A stretch of 64,000 nt of DNA from Pseudomonas sp. S35. GTDB lineage: Bacteria > Pseudomonadota > Gammaproteobacteria > Pseudomonadales > Pseudomonadaceae. Shown here piece after piece: positions 18,772 to 26,979 of this stretch. The translations under genes and the position numbers were made by a program. The stretch spans positions 1,488,001-1,552,000 of the forward strand of contig NZ_CP019431.1 in assembly GCF_009866765.1 (NCBI RefSeq), given 5' to 3'. The notes below the pieces were generated by a model that saw only the letters and a list, made by a program, of their open reading frames with translations, did not search any database and had not been told where the DNA came from. Numbering within the stretch: the first letter of the stretch is position 1; each line of letters opens with the position of its first letter.

Positions 18772-19392
18772 TCAGGCGGCCAGGCGCAGATTATTGGCGA
18801 TCAGTGGGCGTGCCCAGTAGTAATCGAAGTCCAGGGCTTTTTGTTGGGCCACCAGCTCTTCGGTCGGGTACGGCGTGGCGGGCGGCGGCAACAAGTCCAG
18901 TTCGAACTCGGCGATCGGCAAATGCAGGGGGCGAGCTTGCGGCGCCGGGCTTGGCTCGGGCAGCGGTTGGCCGGCGGTGAGTACGATGGGGCGTACCCAG
19001 CCGCTTTCGAAATTCTGCTGGCGCTGCTGGGCGACGATTTCTTCGTCCGGGTACGGCGTCGCAGCCGGTGGCAGCAACTCGGTTTCGAATTCGGCGATGG
19101 GCAGGAACAGTGGCTCAGGCGGTGCGATCTCGGTGTCTTTCACGTCGCACTCACGCTGCGTGAGGATCTGCGACAACAGGTCGGCGCCTTCGTGGGGTTC
19201 TACCGCTGGGTCCACCGCTGCCGGCGCCTGGGCGGCGAGCGCGGCGGGCGTATCGCCGAGCTGCTCGGCCAGCGCTCGGGCGAAGAAGTCCTGCCACACA
19301 TGGCTCACCCCGGCCAGCGCTTGAGTATTGCGCAGGCCGTAGTGGTTGTGGGTCGGCAGTACACCGATGGTTAGGGGGAGAATGTCTGACAT
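18772..19392 (-). CDS. Hypothetical protein with duplicated proline-rich module
   Basis: 206 residues from ATG 19392 (MSDILPLTIGVLPTHNHYG). The first 50 residues look like a folded or helical part; 50-90 is alanine/proline/acid-rich linker. Two copies of a 44-residue module follow, at 94-137 and 155-198, sharing LPIAEFE, LLPP, ATPYP, EE, VAQQ and a W-x-RP end. No signal peptide and no cysteine pattern. I do not recognise the family. A longer frame to 19500 overlaps the rsmJ start region and lacks support. It is convergent with the extensin-like gene (three bases apart) and divergent from rsmJ across about 96 bases. Confidence 0.72.
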   Translation of the reverse strand: MSDILPLTIGVLPTHNHYGLRNTQALAGVSHVWQDFFARALAEQLGDTPAALAAQAPAAVDPAVEPHEGADLLSQILTQRECDVKDTEIAPPEPLFLPIAEFETELLPPAATPYPDEEIVAQQRQQNFESGWVRPIVLTAGQPLPEPSPAPQARPLHLPIAEFELDLLPPPATPYPTEELVAQQKALDFDYYWARPLIANNLRLAA

Positions 19393-19488
19393 TTTTCTCG
19401 GTCGACGCTCAGCTCTGGCAAAATACCTGACTGTTATTTTTATCGGCCGCTGTTTGCCGATCCTTAATATTTTTGAGCGTAGTGATTG

Positions 19489-20271
19489 ATGAGCGAACAA
19501 CCAGCGGCCAGCCGCATCCAGGTCGAGGCCTTGGGCGACGGTTTCAAGGGCCGCGCCGAGCAGTGGGCAGCGCAGCTTGGCTTGCCTCTACAGCTCGCGG
19601 ACGCGGACTTTTCCCTGCAAGTTGGCGAGCATGGCCTACAACTGCAACAGCTAGGCCCTGACGCGCCGGGGCCGGTGCGAGTGGACTTTGTCGAAGGCGG
19701 CGCGGCCCATCGTCGGCTCTACGGTGGGGGCAGCGGGCAGATGATTGCCAAAGCCGTCGGCATTGCCCAAGGCGTGCGTCCTCGGGTGTTGGATGCCACG
19801 GCAGGCCTGGGCAAGGACGCATTTGTGCTGGCCAGCCTGGGCTGCGAGATGAGCCTGATCGAACGCCAACCGTTGATCGGCGCCTTGCTCGAAGACGGCC
19901 TGGCGCGCGGTGCAGAGGATTTTGAGGTGGCGCCGATCGTGGCACGCATGAAGCTGCTCAAGGGCAACTCCATCGACGTTATGCTCAATTGGGAAGGCGA
20001 GCCACCACAGGTGATCTACCTCGACCCGATGTTCCCTCACCGTGAGAAAACCGCCTTGGTGAAGAAGGAAATGCGCCTGTTCCGCCCGCTGGTAGGTGAT
20101 GACCCGGACGCACCGGCCTTGCTGGCCGCCGCCCTGGCCCTGGCCAGCCACCGCGTGGTGGTCAAGCGCCCGCGCAAGGCGCCGTGCATCGAAGGGCCCA
20201 AGCCGAGCCATGCGCTGGATGGCAAGTCCAGCCGCTATGACATCTATCCCAAGAAAGCGCTCAAAGCCTGA
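19489..20271 (+). CDS. rsmJ: RsmJ, 16S rRNA (guanine-1516-N2) methyltransferase
   Basis: 260 residues; SAM-dependent methylation of G1516 in 16S rRNA. The SAM loop is [17 protein letters not shown] and the catalytic NPP-type motif is YLDPMFPH, followed by [11 protein letters not shown], all typical of RsmJ (YhiQ). The start is ATG 19489 (MSEQPAASR); a TTG three bases earlier is in frame but less likely. The upstream 96 bases are AT-rich and should carry divergent promoters. The stop is three bases from the stop of the convergent TetR gene. Confidence 0.95.
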   Translation: MSEQPAASRIQVEALGDGFKGRAEQWAAQLGLPLQLADADFSLQVGEHGLQLQQLGPDAPGPVRVDFVEGGAAHRRLYGGGSGQMIAKAVGIAQGVRPRVLDATAGLGKDAFVLASLGCEMSLIERQPLIGALLEDGLARGAEDFEVAPIVARMKLLKGNSIDVMLNWEGEPPQVIYLDPMFPHREKTALVKKEMRLFRPLVGDDPDAPALLAAALALASHRVVVKRPRKAPCIEGPKPSHALDGKSSRYDIYPKKALKA

Positions 20272-20274
20272 TGT

Positions 20275-20910
20275 TCATGGCCTGTAGGCCCGCATAAACA
20301 ACCCCACCACCTCCTGCACATGGGCTTCGGCGGCTTCTTCGGTCAGTTGCCCGCCGCAGCCATACAGCAGGCAGAAATTTGCCGTGCCCTTGAGCAGGCA
20401 AAAAAAGTGCTCGGCTGCCGTAAAGGTTTTTTCGATGCTTAGGGCGCCGCTCTGGTCGATCTTGCTGAGCAGGCGCTCCATGCCCTGGAGCATGCGCATT
20501 GGCCCGGCTTCGAAGAAGATCTGTGAGAGTTTCACGTCCTGATTGCCGGTGGTCATCATCAGGCGGTGCAGGTTCACCGACTCCTCGCTGTTGATCAGCC
20601 GATGAAACCCCCGCGCGATATTCAGCAACACCGTCTCGACGGGCATGCCCTCGGGCAGTTCGAAGTACATCACCGGCAACTGCTCTTCGCACTTGGCCAC
20701 CACCGCGGCGGTGAACAAGGTCTCTTTGTCGGTGAAGTGGCTGTAGACGGTGAGTTTCGATACGCCTGCCTCAAGGGCCACGGCATCCATGCTGGTGCTG
20801 GCGTAACCATTGCTCAGAAACAGGAATTTCGCTGCATCGAGAATTGCCTGGCGTTTTGCCATGTCCTTTGGCCGCCCGGGGCTGTTGGTGTTTACAGGAT
20901 TGTCGGACAT
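20275..20910 (-). CDS. TetR-family repressor, MexL-like
   Basis: 211 residues. N-terminal TetR helix-turn-helix (KRQAILDAAKFLFLSNGYASTSMDAVALEAGVSKLTVYSHF), then a helical ligand-binding domain. It is divergently transcribed from an MFP-RND efflux pair, with a palindromic operator in between, and lies next to rsmJ; this is the mexL-mexJK arrangement of P. aeruginosa (PA3678-PA3676, near rsmJ PA3680), so it most likely represses the pump and itself. The ATG at 20910 is chosen; a GTG at 20916 adds two residues. Confidence 0.88.
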   Translation of the reverse strand: MSDNPVNTNSPGRPKDMAKRQAILDAAKFLFLSNGYASTSMDAVALEAGVSKLTVYSHFTDKETLFTAAVVAKCEEQLPVMYFELPEGMPVETVLLNIARGFHRLINSEESVNLHRLMMTTGNQDVKLSQIFFEAGPMRMLQGMERLLSKIDQSGALSIEKTFTAAEHFFCLLKGTANFCLLYGCGGQLTEEAAEAHVQEVVGLFMRAYRP

Positions 20911-20921
20911 TTCCACCTTTA

Positions 20922-20966
20922 ATACTGGACTGGTGAGTTTGGTATTAATAACATACTGGCCAGTAT
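20922..20966. promoter_or_regulatory. Predicted operator for the MexL-like repressor
   Basis: A perfect 14-base palindrome ATACTGGCCAGTAT lies at 20953-20966, and a second, imperfect copy starting with the same half-site ATACTGG lies at 20922-20928. Both are in the 93-base gap between the divergent repressor and pump genes, where a TetR repressor controlling both would bind. The assignment to this repressor is inference. Confidence 0.72.
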
Positions 20967-21003
20967 AATTATTCCTAGCTTCATTTGCGAAAGGTCCTTC
21001 AGC

Positions 21004-22104
21004 ATGCGCAGCACTTTCCTGCCCTTTGCGTTGCCTGTCAGCCTGGTCTTCCTATTGGCCGCCTGCGGCCATGAAGAACCGGCCCAGATCACCGTCCGCC
21101 CTGCGATGGTGGTGCAACCGCAACCATCGGCCCAGTCGATGGACAGCTACCCCGGTGAAGTGCGGGCTCGTTATGAGCCGGACCTGGCCTTTCGTATCGG
21201 TGGCAAAGTCAGTAAGCGCCTGGTGGAAGAGGGCGAGCGGGTCAAGGCCAACCAACCGTTGGCGGAACTCGACCCGCAGGATGTGCGCTTGCAACTGGAG
21301 GCCACCCGCGCCCAAGTCGCCGCCGCCGAGGCCAACCTGAGCCTGGTCCGCGCCGAACGTGATCGTTACAAGACCCTGATGGACCGTCAGATGGTCAGCC
21401 GTTCCCAGTACGACAATTCCGAAAACCTCTACCGGTCCGGTGAAGCGCGCCTCAAGCAAATCAAGGCCGAGTTCGATGTGGCCAGCAACCAGGCCGGTTA
21501 CGCGGTGCTCCGTGCCCCGCAGGATGGGGTCGTCGCCAAGCGTGCCGTAGAAGTCGGCCAAGTGGTGTCCGCTGGCCAAACCGTGTTCACCCTGGCCACT
21601 GATGGCGAGCGCGAGGTGCTCATCAGCCTGCCCGAACAAGGCTTTGGCCGCTTCAAGATCGGCCAGCCGGTCGCGGTGGAGCTGTGGAGCCAGCCGGACC
21701 AGCGCTTTACCGGGCGCATTCGTGAACTGTCCCCCGCCGCCGATCCAAAGTCGCGCACGTTTGCCGCCCGCGTGGCGTTCATCGGCGGCAAAGTGCCGGC
21801 GGAACTGGGCCAGAGCGCACGCGTATTCATACAGGCCGATGGCGTTGTTCCGCTGTCGGTGCCGCTGTCTGCCCTCAGTGCGGAGAATGGCGCGTCCTAC
21901 GTCTGGCGTGTGGCGCCGGACAATACCCTCAAGCGCACCCCGGTACGCATCGGCGCGTTCGGCGAAAAAACCGTCCCCGTCCTGGAAGGCTTGACCCCCA
22001 CCGACTGGGTGGTTGCAGCGGGCGTGCATGTGCTCCACGAGGGCCAGCAAGTGCGCCCGGTGGATCGCTCCAACCGTGTCGTGAATCTGGCGGCCAAGGA
22101 GTAG
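21004..22104 (+). CDS. RND efflux periplasmic adaptor (membrane fusion protein), MexJ-like
   Basis: 366 residues. Lipoprotein signal peptide with LLAAC (C21). The adaptor architecture is visible: a lipoyl/barrel-sandwich half (EVRARYEPDLAFRIGGKVSKRLVEEGERVKANQPLAELD), a helical hairpin (about 90-155), the second lipoyl half (YAVLRAPQDGVVAKRAVEVGQVVSAGQ), then beta-barrel and membrane-proximal domains. It bridges the inner-membrane pump and an outer-membrane channel. It ends seven bases before the pump gene. Size and setting match MexJ. Confidence 0.9.
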   Translation: MRSTFLPFALPVSLVFLLAACGHEEPAQITVRPAMVVQPQPSAQSMDSYPGEVRARYEPDLAFRIGGKVSKRLVEEGERVKANQPLAELDPQDVRLQLEATRAQVAAAEANLSLVRAERDRYKTLMDRQMVSRSQYDNSENLYRSGEARLKQIKAEFDVASNQAGYAVLRAPQDGVVAKRAVEVGQVVSAGQTVFTLATDGEREVLISLPEQGFGRFKIGQPVAVELWSQPDQRFTGRIRELSPAADPKSRTFAARVAFIGGKVPAELGQSARVFIQADGVVPLSVPLSALSAENGASYVWRVAPDNTLKRTPVRIGAFGEKTVPVLEGLTPTDWVVAAGVHVLHEGQQVRPVDRSNRVVNLAAKE

Positions 22105-22110
22105 TCCCCG

Positions 22111-25100
22111 ATGGGTTTCAATCTTTCCGAATGGGCGTTGCGTAATCGCCAGATCGTGCTGTTCCTGATGATCCTGCTGGCTGTGGTTGGCACCTTGTCC
22201 TACACCAAGTTGGGACAAAGTGAAGACCCGCCCTTCACCTTCAAAGCCATGGTGATCAAGACCAACTGGCCCGGCGCAACCGCCCAGGAAGTCTCGCGCC
22301 AGGTCACCGAGCGTATCGAGAAGAAACTGATGGAGACCGGCGAGTACGAGCGCATCGTGTCGTTCTCACGCCCCGGTGAGTCCACGGTCACCTTTATCGC
22401 CCGTGACTCCATGCACTCGGTCCAGATTCCGGAGCTGTGGTACCAGGTGCGCAAGAAGATCAGCGACATCCGCCAGACCTTGCCGCCGGATATCCAAGGC
22501 CCGTTTTTCAACGATGAGTTCGGCACCACCTTCGGTAATATCTACGCCCTGACCGGCGACGGCTTCGACTATGCCGTGCTCAAGGACTACGCCGACCGCA
22601 TCCAGATTCAGCTGCAACGGGTAGCGGACGTGGGCAAGGTCGAGTTGCTCGGCCTGCAGGATGAGAAGATCTGGATCGAGCTGTCCAACCTCAAGCTCGC
22701 CACCCTGGGCCTGCCATTGGCAGCCGTGCAGCAGGCGTTGCAGGAACAGAACGCAGTGTCCACCGCCGGCTTCTTTGAAACCCCGAGCGAACGCGTGCAA
22801 CTGCGCGTGTCGGGCAATTTCAAAACGGTGGAGGAGATTCGCGACTTTCCCATACGCGTAGGTGACCGAACCTTTCGTATCGGCGATGTAGCCGATATTC
22901 ACCGGGGCTTCAACGACCCACCGGCACCGCGCATGCGCTACATGGGCGCGGATGCGATCGGCCTGGCCGTGGCGATGCGTGACGGTGGCGACATCCTGGT
23001 ATTAGGCAAGGCGCTTGAAGGCGAATTCGCACGTTTGCAAAAGAACCTTCCGGCCGGCATGGAGCTGCGCAAAGTGTCGGACCAACCGGCGGCGGTGAAA
23101 ACCAGTGTCGGTGAATTCGTGCAGGTGCTGGCCGAAGCATTGGCCATCGTATTGCTGGTGAGCTTCTTCTCCCTCGGTGTGCGCACGGGCATGGTGGTGG
23201 CCCTGGCGATTCCGTTGGTGTTGGCGATGACCTTCGCCACCATGTATTACCTCGGCATCGGGCTGCACAAGATTTCTCTCGGCGCATTGGTACTGGCGCT
23301 CGGTTTGCTGGTGGATGACGCGATCATCGCCGTGGAAATGATGGCGATCAAAATGGAGCAGGGCTATGACCGGCTCAAAGCCGCCAGTTTCGCCTGGACC
23401 AGTACCGCCTTCCCCATGCTCACCGGCACGCTGATCACGGCGGCTGGCTTCCTGCCGATTGCCACCGCGCAATCGAGCACCGGCGAATACACCCGTTCGA
23501 TCTTCCAAGTGGTGACCATCGCGTTGCTGGCCTCGTGGGTTGCTGCCGTGGTGTTCGTGCCCTACCTGGGGGAAAAACTCCTGCCGGATTTGGCGAAGAT
23601 TCATGCGGCCAAACACGGCACCAATGGCCCGGATCCTTACGGAACACCCTTTTACCAGCGTGTCAGACGTTTGGTGGAGTGGTGCGTGAGCCGGCGCAAA
23701 ACTGTGATCGTGCTGACCCTGCTGCTGTTTATCGGCTCGGTGGCCTTGTTCCGCTTCGTGCCGCAGCAATTCTTTCCGGCCTCCGGTCGCCTGGAGTTGA
23801 TGGTCGACCTGAAGCTGGCCGAAGGTGCCTCCCTGAGCAACACCGCCGACCAGGTCAAGCGCCTGGAAGCCATGCTCAAGGACCACGCCGGCATCGACAA
23901 CTACGTGGCCTACGTCGGTACCGGTTCGCCGCGTTTCTACTTACCCCTGGACCAGCAACTGCCGGCCGCCAGCTTCGCGCAATTTGTGGTGCTGGCCAAG
24001 ACCATCGAGGGGCGCGAAAGCCTGCGCACCTGGTTGATCGAAACCCTTAATGAACAATTCCCCGACCTGCGTTCACGCGTTACCCGCCTGGAAAACGGCC
24101 CGCCCGTGGGTTACCCGGTGCAGTTTCGTGTGACGGGCGAGCACATCGAAGAAGTCCGCGCCCTTGCTCGGAAAGTGGCGGCCAAGGTTCGCGAGAATTC
24201 CCACGTGGCCAACGTGCACCTGGATTGGGAAGAACCGAGCAAAATCGTCTACCTGAACATCGACCAGGACCGCGCCCGTGCCCTTGGCGTCAGCACCGCC
24301 AACTTGTCGAAATTCCTGCAGAGTTCACTTACCGGCTCCAGCGTCAGCCAATACCGGGAGGACAACGAATTGATCGAGATTCTCCTGCGCGGCACCATCC
24401 ACGAACGCACCGAACTGTCGCTGCTGCCTAGCCTGGCCGTGCCGACCGACAACGGTAAAAGCGTGGCGCTGTCGCAGATTGCCACCCTCGAATACGGGTT
24501 TGAGGAGGGCATCATCTGGCACCGTAACCGTCTGCCGACAGTCACTGTTCGCGCCGACATCTACGGCAAGGAACAACCGGCGACCCTGGTTCAGCAAATT
24601 CTGCCGACCCTCGCAGGCGTGCGCGCCGAATTGCCGGACGGCTATCTGCTGGACGTCGGCGGCACCGTCGAAGACTCCGCCCGTGGCCAGAACTCGGTGA
24701 AGGCCGGCGTGCCGCTGTTTATCGTGGTGGTGCTGACCTTGCTGATGCTGCAACTGCGCAGCTTCTCACGCACAGCGATGGTGTTTCTCACGGCGCCGCT
24801 GGGCTTGATCGGCGTCACGCTGTTCCTTTTGGTGTTCCGCCAGCCCTTTGGCTTTGTGGCCATGCTGGGGACCATTGCCTTGTCGGGCATGATCATGCGC
24901 AACTCGGTGATCCTGGTGGACCAGATCGAACAAGACATCAAGGCCGGCCTGGCGCCGTGGCAAGCGATCATCGAAGCCACCGTCCGACGCTTCCGCCCGA
25001 TTGTGCTGACAGCGCTTGCGGCGGTACTGGCGATGATCCCGCTGTCACGCAGTGTGTTCTTCGGGCCAATGGCGGTGGCGATCATGGGCGGGTTGATTGT

Positions 25101-25176
25101 GGCGACAGCGTTGACGCTATTGTTCCTACCGGCACTGTATGCTGCGTGGTTCAGAGTGAGGAAGGACGTCGCGTAA
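22111..25176 (+). CDS. RND multidrug efflux permease, MexK-like
   Basis: 1021 residues, the normal size for an HAE1-type proton-driven pump with 12 membrane segments and two large periplasmic loops. The TM4 acidic pair D402-D403 (GLLVDDAIIAVE) and the TM11 threonine (FRPIVLTALAA) are present; the TM10 lysine of AcrB is replaced by R930 (MIMRNSVILVD). A ribosome site (AAGGAG) precedes the start. There is no outer-membrane channel gene nearby, as in the mexJK operon, which borrows a channel encoded elsewhere (OprM or OpmH in P. aeruginosa, from memory). Substrates are unknown here. Confidence 0.92.
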   Translation: MGFNLSEWALRNRQIVLFLMILLAVVGTLSYTKLGQSEDPPFTFKAMVIKTNWPGATAQEVSRQVTERIEKKLMETGEYERIVSFSRPGESTVTFIARDSMHSVQIPELWYQVRKKISDIRQTLPPDIQGPFFNDEFGTTFGNIYALTGDGFDYAVLKDYADRIQIQLQRVADVGKVELLGLQDEKIWIELSNLKLATLGLPLAAVQQALQEQNAVSTAGFFETPSERVQLRVSGNFKTVEEIRDFPIRVGDRTFRIGDVADIHRGFNDPPAPRMRYMGADAIGLAVAMRDGGDILVLGKALEGEFARLQKNLPAGMELRKVSDQPAAVKTSVGEFVQVLAEALAIVLLVSFFSLGVRTGMVVALAIPLVLAMTFATMYYLGIGLHKISLGALVLALGLLVDDAIIAVEMMAIKMEQGYDRLKAASFAWTSTAFPMLTGTLITAAGFLPIATAQSSTGEYTRSIFQVVTIALLASWVAAVVFVPYLGEKLLPDLAKIHAAKHGTNGPDPYGTPFYQRVRRLVEWCVSRRKTVIVLTLLLFIGSVALFRFVPQQFFPASGRLELMVDLKLAEGASLSNTADQVKRLEAMLKDHAGIDNYVAYVGTGSPRFYLPLDQQLPAASFAQFVVLAKTIEGRESLRTWLIETLNEQFPDLRSRVTRLENGPPVGYPVQFRVTGEHIEEVRALARKVAAKVRENSHVANVHLDWEEPSKIVYLNIDQDRARALGVSTANLSKFLQSSLTGSSVSQYREDNELIEILLRGTIHERTELSLLPSLAVPTDNGKSVALSQIATLEYGFEEGIIWHRNRLPTVTVRADIYGKEQPATLVQQILPTLAGVRAELPDGYLLDVGGTVEDSARGQNSVKAGVPLFIVVVLTLLMLQLRSFSRTAMVFLTAPLGLIGVTLFLLVFRQPFGFVAMLGTIALSGMIMRNSVILVDQIEQDIKAGLAPWQAIIEATVRRFRPIVLTALAAVLAMIPLSRSVFFGPMAVAIMGGLIVATALTLLFLPALYAAWFRVRKDVA

Positions 25177-25178
25177 CC

Positions 25179-25772
25179 ATGTTGGCCACTGTTTCAGCCC
25201 TAGTATTGTTGCTGCTTGCCCCGGGCCCGACCAACACCCTGCTGTTTCGCGCAGGTGTGTTGTTCGGGTTTCGGGCCTCTTGGAAGCTGGTGTTCATCGA
25301 GTGCCTGGCGTACTTGCTGCAAGTCTCGGCGTGGGGCGTGGCGCTGCTTTATCTAGCGGCGTTTTCGCCATGGGCGTTGAAGGTGACGCAACTGGCAGCA
25401 GCGTGCTACCTGCTGTATGTGTCGTGCAAGTTGTGGCAACGCAAAAGCAGCGAGATCAGCCCAGGCAACGATCGCTTCACCGGGTGGTATTTCTTTTTGC
25501 TGACGGTCATGAATCCCAAGGGTTTGCTGATCGTTTCCTTTATCGCACCGTCCAATACGTTCACCGCCACGCAAGATTATGCCGAGTTCATGGGGTTATT
25601 GGCGTTGGTGGTCGTGCCGGTAGGGGCCGCTTGGGTGTTGTTGGGGAGTCGCTTTGAAGGGATGCAGAAGAGTTGGCTCACGCCCTTGAAGATCAATCGA
25701 ATCACGTCGATTGCCATTGGCTGCTTCGCAACCTTGATGATGGGTCGACTGGCGGATTCAGTTTTTCACTAG
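25179..25772 (+). CDS. LysE/RhtB-family amino-acid exporter
   Basis: 197 residues with about five or six hydrophobic segments. The family pattern is the early LLLAPGPTNTLLFRAG motif (PGP) and, in the middle, TVMNPKGLL. It probably exports amino acids or related small molecules. ATG 25179 comes two bases after the pump stop, so the two are likely co-transcribed; a frame starting at 24957 lies inside the pump gene and is rejected. Confidence 0.88.
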   Translation: MLATVSALVLLLLAPGPTNTLLFRAGVLFGFRASWKLVFIECLAYLLQVSAWGVALLYLAAFSPWALKVTQLAAACYLLYVSCKLWQRKSSEISPGNDRFTGWYFFLLTVMNPKGLLIVSFIAPSNTFTATQDYAEFMGLLALVVVPVGAAWVLLGSRFEGMQKSWLTPLKINRITSIAIGCFATLMMGRLADSVFH

Positions 25773-25773
25773 A

Positions 25774-25798
25774 ATCGCTCCCCGTTGCAGGGAGCGAT
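25774..25798. terminator. Hairpin between convergent genes
   Basis: ATCGCTCCC (25774-25782) pairs with GGGAGCGAT (25790-25798). It sits between the exporter gene and the convergent DUF4197 gene. There is no clear T tract, so its role as a terminator is probable rather than certain. Confidence 0.55.
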
Positions 25799-25809
25799 CC
25801 TTGCGCTGC

Positions 25810-26499
25810 TTATAGTGCCCCAAACACCTTCTTCGCCAAACTCGTCGCTGCAGCCGCCGGGTTCTTGCGAATGGTCTCTTCCTGCTGCGCAATCATCTTG
25901 AACAAACCGTCCAACGCTTGTTCGGTCACGTAGTTTTCGACGTTGGCGCTCTTGGCATCCACAGCGCCAAAGGCGGCTGCCTTGCCGGCCAGGGCGTTGT
26001 ACTGCTGGGCGACGCCGACTTTGTCGGTAGCGGCCTTGACGATGGGCAGGAACTTGGCGCGGATTTGTTCGCGGCTGCTTTTGTTCAGGTATTGGGTGGC
26101 CGAGTCCTGGCCGCCGCTGAGGATGCCCTTGGCGTCGGTCACGCTCATGTTTTTCACGGCGTTCACCAGAATCGGCTGGGCCTGGGTCACGGCGGTTTCG
26201 GCCGCTTTGTTCATGCTGTCTTCCAACTGGGTGACCTGATCACCCATGCCGAACATTTTCAGCTTGTCGGCGACTTTGCCCAGCTTGCCCGGCAGGCCGA
26301 TCTTGACTTCGGGGTTGTTGCTGAAACCGCCTGGGACCCCCAGTTGTTTCACCGCGATCTGTGCGCCTTGGGTGAGGGCGTCCTTGAGGCCGCCGCTGGC
26401 GTCACCCTGGGACAGGCTACTCAGGTCCAGGGCCATCGCATGGGCACCGAACAGCAGGCCGGCACACAGGGCAGTCAGGCGAAGAGAGTTACGGAGCAT
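25810..26499 (-). CDS. DUF4197 exported protein
   Basis: 229 residues. A signal peptide with an AMA cleavage site (GLLFGAHAMALDL) sends it to the periplasm. The mature region matches the DUF4197 family: a helical protein with GGLKDALTQGAQIAVKQLG near the start and YVTEQALDGLFKMIAQQEETIRKNP near the end. Function unknown. It is first-encountered on a minus-strand set with the YbaY-like lipoprotein and plsB, 27 bases after the stop of the former. Confidence 0.85.
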   Translation of the reverse strand: MLRNSLRLTALCAGLLFGAHAMALDLSSLSQGDASGGLKDALTQGAQIAVKQLGVPGGFSNNPEVKIGLPGKLGKVADKLKMFGMGDQVTQLEDSMNKAAETAVTQAQPILVNAVKNMSVTDAKGILSGGQDSATQYLNKSSREQIRAKFLPIVKAATDKVGVAQQYNALAGKAAAFGAVDAKSANVENYVTEQALDGLFKMIAQQEETIRKNPAAAATSLAKKVFGAL

Positions 26500-26526
26500 G
26501 GGCGCTTCCTTATGTTCTTGAAGTAA

Positions 26527-26928
26527 TCAGTGAGCGACGGCATCAACCCGCAGGCGCAGCGGCTGTGGATCCTGGCCATTGAGCTGCACGGTGTGCCGTT
26601 CGGTGGTGATGAACAGTAGCTTGCCCTCCAGTTCGATGCGAGCACTCACCGAATAACTGTGGCCAGGTTTGACCTGCGCCGGGTCGTAGCTCAGGTGGAA
26701 CGGCAGCGGCACCTGGCCTTTGACCGGGCCTTTCTGCTCAGCCAGGGTCAAGGCGGGCGCGTCCATCAGCGATACGTCCTGCAGGCTGACGCTCAAGGTC
26801 GCGGTCGGCGGCAGGGCGATGCGTTGCAGGTAGAACACTTCGCCATCAAGGCTGGCCTTCGGGGCGGGGCTCATGGTTTGGCAGGCTCCGAGCAGGGCGG
26901 TGAGGCCCAGCAGAAGGATTTTTTTCAT
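26527..26928 (-). CDS. YbaY-like lipoprotein
   Basis: 133 residues from ATG 26928, with AGGAG seven bases upstream. Signal peptide with lipobox LGAC (C16). The mature part is a small beta-rich domain with GEVFYLQRIALPPTATLSVSLQDVSL, the pattern of the YbaY/YscW-type lipoprotein domain (also seen in META-associated lipoproteins). Role unknown. It lies between plsB and the DUF4197 gene. A GGCGCCAG/CTGGCGCC hairpin at 26948-26970 separates it from plsB. Confidence 0.82.
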   Translation of the reverse strand: MKKILLLGLTALLGACQTMSPAPKASLDGEVFYLQRIALPPTATLSVSLQDVSLMDAPALTLAEQKGPVKGQVPLPFHLSYDPAQVKPGHSYSVSARIELEGKLLFITTERHTVQLNGQDPQPLRLRVDAVAH

Positions 26929-26979
26929 GGTGCGGCTCCTTTTCAGCGGCGCCAGCATCCCACTGGCGCCTTGTTCAAT

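Noticed and set aside
26948..26970. GGCGCCAG/CTGGCGCC hairpin as a terminator for plsB
   Set aside because: No T tract on the minus strand after the stem; kept only as a note in the YbaY-like entry.
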